Positions 1 to 8,002 of a stretch of 64,000 nucleotides of DNA are shown one piece after another. Source of the DNA: Halalkalibacter sp. APA_J-10(15) (lineage in GTDB: Bacteria; Bacillota; Bacilli; Bacillales; Bacillaceae_D). The notes under the pieces are model-generated. The model made no database searches. It was not told the origin of the DNA and worked only from the letters and a program-made list of their open reading frames with translations. Numbering within the stretch: the stretch's first letter is position 1; each line of letters starts with the position of its first letter. Position numbers and translations under genes: made by a program. The DNA lies in the NCBI RefSeq assembly GCF_023017105.1, contig NZ_JALKEV010000007.1, positions 124,001 through 188,000 on the forward strand, written 5' to 3'.

Positions 1-678
1 ATCGGGAGTAAGGCAAGGGGGGCAACGGTATCATTAGATTTATCTCACATTGGTTTATTGGTTAATCGACAACTTACCTTGAAGCATATGCGTGAACTGC
101 TTCATCAAGCAAAACGCTTTGATCATGTGATGATGATTAGTATGGAAGAAGCCACAAAAACGGATGTCATATTGGATATATACAAGGAGCTAGTAGTTGA
201 ATATCAAAATATAGGTATAACCGTGCAAGCTCAATTGCATCGATCTGAAGCAGATATAGAAGAATTAATCCATTATCCAGGGAAAATACGAATCGTAAAA
301 GGCGCCTATCAAGAAGATGAAGGAATTTCTTTACCGCGATCTAAAGAGCTAGATGATCGTTATATTCAGTTAGTAAAACTCATAACGAATGCTCATAAGC
401 CATTATCGATTGCGACTCATGATGAGAAATTAATTAAACGTTTATTTAATCAAGAAATTCTTCATCGAAAAGGTGTTGAATGTGAAATGCTTTATGGCAT
501 TCAACCGAACTTGCTTAAAGAGCTAAAGGATCAAGGTGTGGCAACAAAAGTGTATATGGTCTATGGTACTGAATGGTATTTATATTTGTGTCATCGTTTA
601 GCAGAATACCCACCGAATATATATAGAGCTGTGACAAGTATGCTTGACTCTACATCTTATCTAAGAGAATCCTATTAA
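1..678 (+). CDS. Proline dehydrogenase, 5'-truncated by window edge
   Basis: The frame is open to base 1, so the start lies outside the window and about 225 C-terminal residues are visible of a family usually near 300. The enzyme oxidises proline to pyrroline-5-carboxylate with FAD, the first step of proline catabolism. Support comes from the beta-strand VSLDLSHIG, the motif IRIVKGAYQED and ATHDEKLI, all typical of monofunctional Bacillus PutB/FadM-type proteins. An internal TTG at 58 is not a likely start because conserved sequence continues upstream of it. The EamA gene follows after 14 bases. The family call is firm; paralogue identity cannot be judged from the fragment. Confidence 0.9.
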   Translation: MGSKARGATVSLDLSHIGLLVNRQLTLKHMRELLHQAKRFDHVMMISMEEATKTDVILDIYKELVVEYQNIGITVQAQLHRSEADIEELIHYPGKIRIVKGAYQEDEGISLPRSKELDDRYIQLVKLITNAHKPLSIATHDEKLIKRLFNQEILHRKGVECEMLYGIQPNLLKELKDQGVATKVYMVYGTEWYLYLCHRLAEYPPNIYRAVTSMLDSTSYLRESY

Positions 679-692
679 GTGAGCTAGGAAGA

Positions 693-1589
693 ATGAGACG
701 CGCATATTTCAAAATGATACTGGCTATGTTTCTTGCAGGAAGTTCAGTTGTTACAAATAAAGTACTTGTCGAAAATGTACCCGTTTTTGTTGCTTCTGAA
801 TTAAGGTTTTTAATGGCTACCATGATTTTAGTACCATTTTTATTCGTCTATGAAGAAGTTACGAAAGTATGTAAGAAAGAACTATTCATACTGTTTCTTC
901 AAGCGTTAACAGGAGTGTTTTTGTTTAGTATTTGTATGCTTTATGGTTTGAAATATACGACTGCTCTGGAAGGTGGGATTATAACAAGTACGCTTCCTGC
1001 TGTTACGGCAGTGTGTGCGTTTTTTATTATAAGGGAAAAGCCATCATTCAAAGTGCTGATAGGCATAGGGTTAACGATGATAGGATTGGCTTGTATTCAA
1101 ACGGCAGGAGTTAGTCAAGTTGGAAGGGGATTAGCACCGTTAATCGGCAATGGATTCATTTTTTGTGCGGTCATTAGTGAAGCTTTGTTTGTTTTGCTAG
1201 GGAAGATTAGCTCAAAGAGGCATTCTCCACTTGTTATTGCGACTTTCGTTAGTGCGATAGGGTCAATATTATTTTTACCGTTTGCTATTTATGAGTTGCG
1301 ATTATTTTCTTTTAGAGAGCTTTCATTAATAGATTTCGGGATTATCGTGCATCATGGATTATTTGTTACAGTAGTAGCTTTCATATTAATGTATCAAGCT
1401 GTTAGGGAAATACCAGCAAACCAGGCTGGCGTGCTAACAGGAGTCGTCCCGTTGAGTGCAGCTACATTATCGTTTATTTTTTTACGAGAGCCGTTTTCTT
1501 TTGGTCATTTGGTTGGGATGATACTTGTTTTGTTAGCAGTCTGTTTGATTGCTTATGGGAAGAACCGAAAGATTGAACATCATGCATAA
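693..1589 (+). CDS. EamA-family (DMT) transporter
   Basis: A 298-residue, very hydrophobic protein with about ten predicted membrane segments arranged as two EamA repeats. The first repeat runs roughly from residue 5 to 135 and the second from 150 to 290. The motif ILVLLAVCLIAYGKN near the C-terminus is typical of the family. Members export metabolites such as amino acids or nucleosides, but the substrate cannot be read from sequence. The start ATG has only a weak AGGA site four bases upstream; M8 is an alternative. It follows the proline dehydrogenase gene by 14 bases and may be co-transcribed with it. A hairpin follows the stop. Confidence 0.85.
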   Translation: MRRAYFKMILAMFLAGSSVVTNKVLVENVPVFVASELRFLMATMILVPFLFVYEEVTKVCKKELFILFLQALTGVFLFSICMLYGLKYTTALEGGIITSTLPAVTAVCAFFIIREKPSFKVLIGIGLTMIGLACIQTAGVSQVGRGLAPLIGNGFIFCAVISEALFVLLGKISSKRHSPLVIATFVSAIGSILFLPFAIYELRLFSFRELSLIDFGIIVHHGLFVTVVAFILMYQAVREIPANQAGVLTGVVPLSAATLSFIFLREPFSFGHLVGMILVLLAVCLIAYGKNRKIEHHA

Positions 1590-1595
1590 GTTGGC

Positions 1596-1631
1596 TAGGG
1601 ATAAGTTGTTTAATTAAATGACTTATTCCTA
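1596..1631 (+). terminator. Stem-loop after EamA gene
   Basis: Arms 1596-1606 and 1621-1631 pair over 11 bp with one G-U pair. No T-run follows, so it may be an mRNA 3' hairpin rather than a classic intrinsic terminator. Confidence 0.4.
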
Positions 1632-1656
1632 AATAAAGTGTTAGTAAAAAAAGATA

Positions 1657-1713
1657 TTGACAATCGTTTAATTACGTTTTATCATTTATGTAAACGATTA
1701 CGTAAACGTTTAC
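1657..1713 (+). promoter_or_regulatory. Promoter and LacI-type operator of the fructan regulator
   Basis: TTGACA at 1657-1662 and TATCAT at 1680-1685 are spaced 17 bp. An operator-like block at 1690-1713 contains GTAAACGATTAC followed directly by the perfect palindrome GTAAACGTTTAC. It sits on the expected transcription start, so the regulator probably represses itself. The same core, ACGTAAACG, recurs at 2774-2797 and 7875-7902. Confidence 0.75.
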
Positions 1714-1739
1714 CTAAGTGGGATACAAAGGAGTAAGAG

Positions 1740-2741
1740 ATGGCTAGTATAAAAGATGTTGCTAAAGTAGCGAAAGTATCAACCGCAACAGTATCACATG
1801 TGATTAATGGAACTCGTTATGTTGCAAAAGAAACGAAGGATAAAGTTTTTTTAGCGATGAAAGAACTAGATTATAAACCGAATTTAGTTGCCAAAAGCTT
1901 AAGAAGTCGAAAATCTATGATTATAGGTTTGATAGTCCCTATGCAATATACAGATACATCAAATTTTTTCTTTATGTCCATTGCAAATGGAATTGAAACG
2001 ATTGTAAAGCAACAAGGCTATAATTTGATTTTGGGTAATTCTCATGAAAATATTCAAACTGAAATTGAACAAATTAAACTGTTTAATTCACAGTTGATAG
2101 ATGGACTCATTATTGCACCAACAGCTGATAATGTGGAGCCTTATCTTGAACATTTTAGTGGAGAGTATCCAGTGGTTTTTATTGATCGCAAACCTGTTGG
2201 ATACAATGGAGATCTTGTTATCGCAGATAGTTATAGTAGCACATTAGAAGCTATTACATTGTTAATGAAAAAGGATCATAAGAAAATTGGGTTTATAACT
2301 GGACAATTAGGAATATCGACAAGCGACGAGAGGTTAGCAGCTTACAAAAAGGCATATGAACAAAATGATTTACCTATCGACAATTTATGTATTAAAGAAG
2401 GGGAATCCTGCTTTGATGGTGGATATAAGTTTGCAGAAGAATTGGTTGAAAATCAAAATATAACTGCAATTTTTGTTGCAAACAATGTTATGACGATGGG
2501 AGCATTAAGGTATTTAAATGAAAATCACCTGAAGGTTCCTGATGATATTGCTATTATTGGATTTGATGATTATGATTGGATGAAGATTACGTCTCCACCT
2601 ATTTCGGTTATTAAACAGCCATCATTTGAAATGGGTGAGGAAGCAGTGCGTATTCTTTTAGAACGTATAGAAAATGGAAAGGAGTATGAAGGAGAACAAG
2701 TTTTGTTACCTTCAGAGTTTATTTCAAGAAAATCGGTGTAA
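1740..2741 (+). CDS. LacI-family regulator of the fructan operon
   Basis: A 333-residue LacI/GalR repressor. The N-terminal helix-turn-helix is clear (IKDVAKVAKVSTATVSHVING, then a hinge region near YKPNLVAKSLRS). It is followed by a periplasmic-binding-protein-like effector domain with the conserved segment IAIIGFDDYDW near residue 275. The ATG at 1740 follows a GGAG site. The gene precedes fructokinase, GH32 and ABC genes. Palindromes with the same core lie upstream of this gene, upstream of the fructokinase gene and upstream of the binding-protein gene, which makes it the likely local regulator. The effector is probably sucrose, fructose or a short fructan (inference). Confidence 0.9.
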   Translation: MASIKDVAKVAKVSTATVSHVINGTRYVAKETKDKVFLAMKELDYKPNLVAKSLRSRKSMIIGLIVPMQYTDTSNFFFMSIANGIETIVKQQGYNLILGNSHENIQTEIEQIKLFNSQLIDGLIIAPTADNVEPYLEHFSGEYPVVFIDRKPVGYNGDLVIADSYSSTLEAITLLMKKDHKKIGFITGQLGISTSDERLAAYKKAYEQNDLPIDNLCIKEGESCFDGGYKFAEELVENQNITAIFVANNVMTMGALRYLNENHLKVPDDIAIIGFDDYDWMKITSPPISVIKQPSFEMGEEAVRILLERIENGKEYEGEQVLLPSEFISRKSV

Positions 2742-2773
2742 GTGTACTTACATTGATTTCTTTAATGGTTTAC

Positions 2774-2803
2774 GTAATCGTTTACGTAAACGATTACTAT
2801 AAT
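2774..2803 (+). promoter_or_regulatory. 24-bp perfect palindromic operator and -10 of fructokinase operon
   Basis: Bases 2774-2797 form a perfect 24-bp inverted repeat with core CGTTTACGTAAACG. A -10 hexamer TATAAT lies at 2798-2803, immediately downstream. Repressor bound here would cover the -35/-10 spacer. An extra half-site (GTTTAC) lies just upstream, at 2768-2773. A strong site AAGGAGGTG at 2804-2812 serves the next gene. Confidence 0.75.
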
Positions 2804-2817
2804 AAGGAGGTGTAGAA

Positions 2818-3807
2818 ATGACAAGAATCATATGTCTAGGAGAAGTGTTGATTGATTTTGTTCCGACTGTTAATGGTTATAAGTTAAAAGAAGTTTCAGA
2901 GTTTAAAAAGTTTGCCGGAGGTGCGCCTGCCAATGTAAGTGCTACAATAGCACGTTTAGGTGGAGAGTCATTTTTTATAGGAAAGGTAGGGAAAGATGCT
3001 TTCGGAGAGTATGTAGAGGAGGTTTTATCTGAGAACGGTGTAAATACTCATTATCTATTAAGAACAGATAAGGCAAATACTGCCCTTGCGTTTGTATCGT
3101 TACAAAGAAATGGGGAACGAGACTTTATGTTTTATCGTCAACCAGCAGCCGATATGTTGTTAGAGCGTAAAGACATAAATGAAAATTGGTTCCACTCATC
3201 ACCCATTTTTCATTTTGGCTCTATTTCCTTAATTGATGAACCGATAAGAAGCGCAACGAAACAAGCTATAAAATATGCTCGAAAACGACATTCAATTATT
3301 AGTTTTGATCCTAATATACGACTTGGTCTCTGGCCGAGTGAACAAATAGCCCGCGAACAAATTTTGGAACAGCTCTCTGAAGTGAATATAGTAAAGCTAA
3401 GTGAAGATGAATTGTACTTTTTGACACATCATAGAAAAGAGCAAGAGGCAGTCAAGAAGGTTATGAAAGGAGATGTTAAATTAGTTCTGATCACAAAAGG
3501 AAATAAAGGGTGCTCGTTTTATACAAAATACGGCTTTGATCATGTGCAATCAATAAAAGTTCATACAGTAGATACGACAGGGGCAGGAGATGCTTTTGTT
3601 GGTGGATTTCTTTATAAATTAGCAGAAATATTACATGATTCAATCTCTTTAGAAAAAGTTACTAGACAACAGCGCTTATTAAAAGAAACAGTCCTGTTTG
3701 CTAATGGATGTGGGGCGTTAACGACCATGAATAGAGGGGCAATTGCGGCGCTTCCAAGCAAGGAAGATGTAAATAGCTTGTTACAAGATTTAGTGGAGGA
3801 GTGTTAG
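2818..3807 (+). CDS. Fructokinase (PfkB family)
   Basis: A 329-residue PfkB/ribokinase-fold sugar kinase. The first PfkB signature is GGAPANVSATIARLGG near residues 34-49. The second is DTTGAGDAFVGG near 252-264, which carries the catalytic Asp. The family phosphorylates fructose to fructose-6-phosphate with ATP in the cytosol. The assignment to fructose rests on close likeness to ScrK-type kinases and on its position one base upstream of a GH32 beta-fructosidase. The start has an excellent AAGGAGGTG site. In this operon it would capture the free fructose released from imported fructans. Confidence 0.88.
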   Translation: MTRIICLGEVLIDFVPTVNGYKLKEVSEFKKFAGGAPANVSATIARLGGESFFIGKVGKDAFGEYVEEVLSENGVNTHYLLRTDKANTALAFVSLQRNGERDFMFYRQPAADMLLERKDINENWFHSSPIFHFGSISLIDEPIRSATKQAIKYARKRHSIISFDPNIRLGLWPSEQIAREQILEQLSEVNIVKLSEDELYFLTHHRKEQEAVKKVMKGDVKLVLITKGNKGCSFYTKYGFDHVQSIKVHTVDTTGAGDAFVGGFLYKLAEILHDSISLEKVTRQQRLLKETVLFANGCGALTTMNRGAIAALPSKEDVNSLLQDLVEEC

Positions 3808-3808
3808 T

Positions 3809-5332
3809 ATGTCAGACCTTAATAGTTTAGTAGAAGCAAGAATAGATTATCAAGAAAAATATCGTCCTCAATTCCATTTTAGTCCTAGAAAGCATTGGAT
3901 GAATGATCCTAATGGATTGGTTTTTTATAAAGGGGAGTATCACTTGTTTTATCAATATTATCCAGGAGGAAATACATGGGGGCCTATGCATTGGGGGCAC
4001 GCTAAAAGTAATGATATGGTGAAGTGGCAGCACTGTTCAATTGCTTTAGAACCAGATGAATTAGGAATGATTTTTTCAGGGAGTGTAGTAGTGGATTGGC
4101 ATGATACATCTGGCTTTTTTAATGGGGGAGAGGGTTTAGTTGCTATTTTTACTCATTCAAATGAAGGTGTACAAACACAAAGTATTGCTTATAGCTTAGA
4201 TGAAGGACAATCTTGGACAAAATATGAAAATAATCCTGTTATCCCTAACGAACATATTAAAGATTTTCGAGACCCAAAAGTATTTTGGCATGAGGATACT
4301 CAAAAGTGGATTATGGTATTAGCTGCCGGTCAAAAAGTAATGCTTTATGGATCAACAAATTTAAGGAAATGGACGTTTCTTAGTGAATTCGGTGAATCTG
4401 AGGGTGCTCATGGTGGTGTTTGGGAATGTCCTGATCTTTTCTCATTACCTGTTAATGGAGATTTATTAAATCAAAAATGGATATTGCAAGTGGACATAGG
4501 CTCGGGTGCTGTAGCAGGAGGATCAGGTGCGCAATATTTTGTCGGGGAATTTGATGGCACAACATTTAAAAATGTGAATGAACCTGAAAAAACATTATGG
4601 CTTGATTTCGGTAAAGATTTCTACGCTACTCAGTCATTTTCCGATATTCCAATTGAGGATGGTAGAAGAATTTGGTTAGCGTGGATGAGTAATTGGGAAT
4701 ATGCAAATGAAGTCCCAACTAGCCCTTGGCGAAGTGCAATGACTATCCCTCGTGAGGTTGAGCTTAAACAAACAGCCAATGGAGATATTAAACTTCATCA
4801 ACACCCAATTCATGAACTGAAAAAGCTACGACAAGAAAAATTTAAAATGAACAATCGAGTAGTAAACGGTGAAATGAATGTATTGAAGGATCAGAAGGAA
4901 GAGGTTTTTGAGTTAATTGCTGAAGTTGAAAATCTTTCTGCAGAAGAATTTGGCTTTGAATTGCGAAAGTCTTCAAAGAAAAAGGAAGGTACTATTGTCG
5001 GATATAACCTGTTAACAAATAAACTGTTTATTGATCGAGAAAATTCTGGAGATGTTTCATTTAGTGAACAATTTAAAGGGAAGCATGTTGCAACGATTGA
5101 GAAAAGTTTGAACAAAGTAAAATTTCATATTTTCATCGATAAGTCATCAATTGAATTATTTTTTCAAGAGGGAGAAGTGGTTCTAACCGATTTGATATTC
5201 CCAGATGATGATAGTCAGGAACTGGCTTTTTATATTAAAGGTGGCGAAGTAACCATTTTGAACTTAGAGGTTTATGCATTAAAAAGTGTTTGGGGAGATG
5301 AAAGTGAAGGTGCAGGCAACGTAAATGAATGA
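3809..5332 (+). CDS. GH32 beta-fructofuranosidase, cytoplasmic
   Basis: A 507-residue glycoside hydrolase family 32 enzyme with all canonical catalytic motifs. WMNDPNG carries the nucleophile at Asp33, FRDPKVF the transition-state stabiliser at Asp155, and WECPDLF the acid/base at Glu206. The five-bladed propeller is followed by the C-terminal beta-sandwich from about residue 350. There is no signal peptide, so hydrolysis is intracellular. Because uptake here is by an ABC transporter and not a PTS, the substrate is probably an unphosphorylated sucrose, inulo- or levan-oligosaccharide. The fructose product fits the upstream fructokinase. One base separates the two genes, so they are surely co-transcribed. 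Confidence 0.9.
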   Translation: MSDLNSLVEARIDYQEKYRPQFHFSPRKHWMNDPNGLVFYKGEYHLFYQYYPGGNTWGPMHWGHAKSNDMVKWQHCSIALEPDELGMIFSGSVVVDWHDTSGFFNGGEGLVAIFTHSNEGVQTQSIAYSLDEGQSWTKYENNPVIPNEHIKDFRDPKVFWHEDTQKWIMVLAAGQKVMLYGSTNLRKWTFLSEFGESEGAHGGVWECPDLFSLPVNGDLLNQKWILQVDIGSGAVAGGSGAQYFVGEFDGTTFKNVNEPEKTLWLDFGKDFYATQSFSDIPIEDGRRIWLAWMSNWEYANEVPTSPWRSAMTIPREVELKQTANGDIKLHQHPIHELKKLRQEKFKMNNRVVNGEMNVLKDQKEEVFELIAEVENLSAEEFGFELRKSSKKKEGTIVGYNLLTNKLFIDRENSGDVSFSEQFKGKHVATIEKSLNKVKFHIFIDKSSIELFFQEGEVVLTDLIFPDDDSQELAFYIKGGEVTILNLEVYALKSVWGDESEGAGNVNE

Positions 5333-5373
5333 AGCTACGCTACCTTTAGTAAACGGAGATTAAGGAGGGTATT

Positions 5374-6333
5374 ATGAAACCAGTACTTCAAAAACTTTCT
5401 AAACCTATACCACCTGTAGAGCCAAATAAAAATGATCGTCGTTGGAGTCAAATTAAACAAAATTGGGAATTGTACTTGTTTCTTTTACCGACATTTATTT
5501 ATTTTGTCCTCTTCCACTATGTTCCAATGTATGGAGTGCAAATTGCCTTTCGTGATTATACACCCGGATTTGGCTTAACAAGTAGTCCGTGGGTAGGCTT
5601 TGAACATTTTATTCGATTCTTTGAATCCTATCAATTTTGGAATTTGATTTATAATACTTTTTCATTAAGTGCGCTTCAGCTGTTAATTACTTTTCCATTA
5701 CCAATCATTGTAGCGCTTATGTTAAATCAACTTGTATTTAAACGGTATAAAAAGTTTGTACAAACAGTCATTTATGCGCCTCATTTTATTTCTGTTGTTG
5801 TCTTAGTTGGGATGGTCTATGTTTTCTTTTCAGGAAATGGCCTTATCAATAACTTTTTATCTCTAATTGGAATGGATGAAATTCGATTTTTAACAGAGCC
5901 TTCATGGTTTAAGCCTTTATATTTAGGTTCAAGTGTTTGGCAAGAGACGGGTTGGGCGGCAATCATTTATTTGGCAGCACTAGCAGCCGTTAATCCTGAA
6001 CTTCATGAAGCGGCTATTGTAGATGGAGCGAATAAGTTACAGCGTGTGATTCATGTTGATATTCCGGCTATTTTACCGATTGCTATGATTCTACTTGTAT
6101 TGTCGGTAGGAAATATTATGAACATTGGATTTGAGAAAGCTTATTTACTTCAGACACCGTTAAACCAAACGTCATCAGAAATCATTCCGACTTATGTATA
6201 TAAAGTAGGGCTTCAACAAGCTCAGTATAGTTTTGCTGCAGCGATTGGATTATTTAATGCAGTCATTAACTTATTTTTATTATGGTATGTGAATAGAGTG
6301 GCAAAGCGTTTATCAGGTAATGGACTATGGTAA
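5374..6333 (+). CDS. Carbohydrate ABC permease (LplB/YtcP-type, CUT1)
   Basis: A 319-residue inner-membrane permease with six predicted membrane segments. The cytoplasmic EAA loop LHEAAIVDGANKLQRVIHVD lies at about residues 210-229, where it would contact an ATPase. An N-terminal hydrophilic extension of about 30 residues precedes the first segment, as in the LplB branch. The start has a good AAGGAGGG site. It pairs with the next gene to form the translocation channel for oligosaccharides captured by the lipoprotein at 8003. No ATPase is encoded in the operon. Confidence 0.88.
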   Translation: MKPVLQKLSKPIPPVEPNKNDRRWSQIKQNWELYLFLLPTFIYFVLFHYVPMYGVQIAFRDYTPGFGLTSSPWVGFEHFIRFFESYQFWNLIYNTFSLSALQLLITFPLPIIVALMLNQLVFKRYKKFVQTVIYAPHFISVVVLVGMVYVFFSGNGLINNFLSLIGMDEIRFLTEPSWFKPLYLGSSVWQETGWAAIIYLAALAAVNPELHEAAIVDGANKLQRVIHVDIPAILPIAMILLVLSVGNIMNIGFEKAYLLQTPLNQTSSEIIPTYVYKVGLQQAQYSFAAAIGLFNAVINLFLLWYVNRVAKRLSGNGLW

Positions 6334-6348
6334 AGGTGAGGTGAAAGG

Positions 6349-7245
6349 ATGAATTTATCAACAATTAAACGTACAAAAGAAGATAAAATATTCGATGTAA
6401 TTAATATCTCATTATTAACAATTATGCTACTCGCCATTCTGTATCCATTATACTTCATCGTAATTGCTTCTATAAGTAATCCAGATCGTATTTTTGCTGG
6501 TGATGTGTGGTTATACCCTTTGGAGGTTACGTTCGAAGGATATACAAGAATATTTCAGGATGGGAAGATATGGATTGGCTATAAAAATACAATTATCTAT
6601 ACGGTTATTGGAACGATTTTAAATGTTACGTTAACATTAACAGCGGCTTACGCATTATCTAGGAAAGATTTTTATGGTCGGAATTTTTTCATGATTATGT
6701 TTGTTTTTACAATGTTCTTTTCAGGAGGATTAATTCCAACGTATTTAATTGTTCAAAACTTAGGAATGGTGAACACAATGTGGGCTATGATCATTCCAAA
6801 GGCTGTTGCGATTTGGAATATCATTGTTGCGAGAACGTTCTTCCAAGCAACGATTCCTAATGAAATGCTTGAAGCAGCGAAAGTAGATGGGTGTTCAAAT
6901 ACGAAATTTTTCCTAAAGATTGTCTTACCATTGTCTAAGCCAATTATTGCTGTTATGGTACTTTTCTACGCAGTTGGACATTGGAATTCTTACTTTGATG
7001 CACTTGTATATTTGAATAATGAAAGCTTGTACCCGCTTCAGTTAATCTTAAGAAATATTCTGATTCAAAATGAAGCAGCAGCTACAATGGTAAGTGATCT
7101 TGATTCGGTTGCGGCACAGCAACGTATTGCTGATCTTATTAAATATGGCGTGATTATTGTTGGGAGTTTGCCATTGTTAATCGTGTATCCATTTATTCAA
7201 AAGTATTTTGTTCAAGGAGTTATGATTGGTGGAATAAAAGGATAA
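6349..7245 (+). CDS. Carbohydrate ABC permease (YtcP-type, CUT1)
   Basis: A 298-residue permease with six membrane segments. The EAA-like loop is MLEAAKVDGCSNTKFFLKIVLP near residue 180. The C-terminus FVQGVMIGGIKG is characteristic of the second permease in this transporter class. It begins 15 bases after the first permease gene. The two would form a heterodimeric channel whose energising ATPase is probably a shared MsmX-type protein, as known for related B. subtilis importers. Confidence 0.88.
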   Translation: MNLSTIKRTKEDKIFDVINISLLTIMLLAILYPLYFIVIASISNPDRIFAGDVWLYPLEVTFEGYTRIFQDGKIWIGYKNTIIYTVIGTILNVTLTLTAAYALSRKDFYGRNFFMIMFVFTMFFSGGLIPTYLIVQNLGMVNTMWAMIIPKAVAIWNIIVARTFFQATIPNEMLEAAKVDGCSNTKFFLKIVLPLSKPIIAVMVLFYAVGHWNSYFDALVYLNNESLYPLQLILRNILIQNEAAATMVSDLDSVAAQQRIADLIKYGVIIVGSLPLLIVYPFIQKYFVQGVMIGGIKG

Positions 7246-7277
7246 TGAACCTCATAACAGCAGAGGAGGCTAGTTAT

Positions 7278-7880
7278 ATGACTGTTTTGAGCTCAAGTCT
7301 ATATCAAACATTGGAAAAGAGCATGAATTATTTATTGTTAAACGGCCTTTGGCTGCTTTCTTGTTTACCGATTGTTACCTTTTTTACAGGAACGATTGCC
7401 ATGTTTGGTGTCATTAGAGACTGGCATATGAAAAAAGATGAGGGAGTAATTATGCCATTTCTCAAGCATTTTAAGAAAAATATCAAGCCAAGTATGATCT
7501 TAACTAGTATTTGGCTGCCCTTGACATATATCATGCTTGTTAATCTTCATTTACTAAATCCAACTGCTTCTATTATTAGTTTATTGATGGCTTTCATAAT
7601 AGGTGGGTTGTTCGTTATCTTTCTTTATACAAGTATGTATCTATTCCCGGTGTTTGTTCATTTTGAACTTCCTGTATTGAAGTTGGTTCAAAATGCGTTC
7701 TTTATAGCAACTAGTCAATGGAAGTATACGAGCATAGGCTTAGCTTTTCTTTTAGCTGTGGGAATGCTTTTGTATCACTTTCCAATTTTAATGTTGTTTT
7801 TTACAAGTGTTTTTAGTTACTTCATATATGTTATTTGTTATAAATCCTTTCAGCAATTAGGAGCACCGTATTCTAGTTAA
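7278..7880 (+). CDS. DUF624 (YesL-like) membrane protein
   Basis: About 200 residues with four to five membrane segments; the N-terminal NYLLLNGLWLLSCLPIVTFF is typical of DUF624. I place the start at ATG 7278, which has GGAGG eight bases upstream. An earlier in-frame ATG at 7245 overlaps the permease stop and lacks a good site. DUF624 proteins recur beside carbohydrate ABC transporters of this type, and their role is not established. The stop codon lies inside the 28-bp palindromic operator for the next gene. Confidence 0.75.
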   Translation: MTVLSSSLYQTLEKSMNYLLLNGLWLLSCLPIVTFFTGTIAMFGVIRDWHMKKDEGVIMPFLKHFKKNIKPSMILTSIWLPLTYIMLVNLHLLNPTASIISLLMAFIIGGLFVIFLYTSMYLFPVFVHFELPVLKLVQNAFFIATSQWKYTSIGLAFLLAVGMLLYHFPILMLFFTSVFSYFIYVICYKSFQQLGAPYSS

Positions 7881-7908
7881 TCGTTTACGTAAACGATTAA
7901 CTTTGAGA
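7875..7908 (+). promoter_or_regulatory. 28-bp perfect palindromic operator before binding-protein gene
   Basis: Bases 7875-7902 are a perfect 28-bp inverted repeat with core CGTTTACGTAAACG, overlapping the DUF624 stop codon. A candidate -35 (TTGAGA) lies at 7903-7908; the -10 is unclear. This suggests that the binding-protein and LamG-GH32 genes have their own regulated promoter. Confidence 0.7.
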
Positions 7909-8002
7909 TATTGGCTTATTTGATTATTTTTTTGAAGGGGGTGATGGGCAGGGAAACGGGTGTTTTAGTTCTGTACTTTATTAAAAAAGGGAGGAATTAA
8001 GA

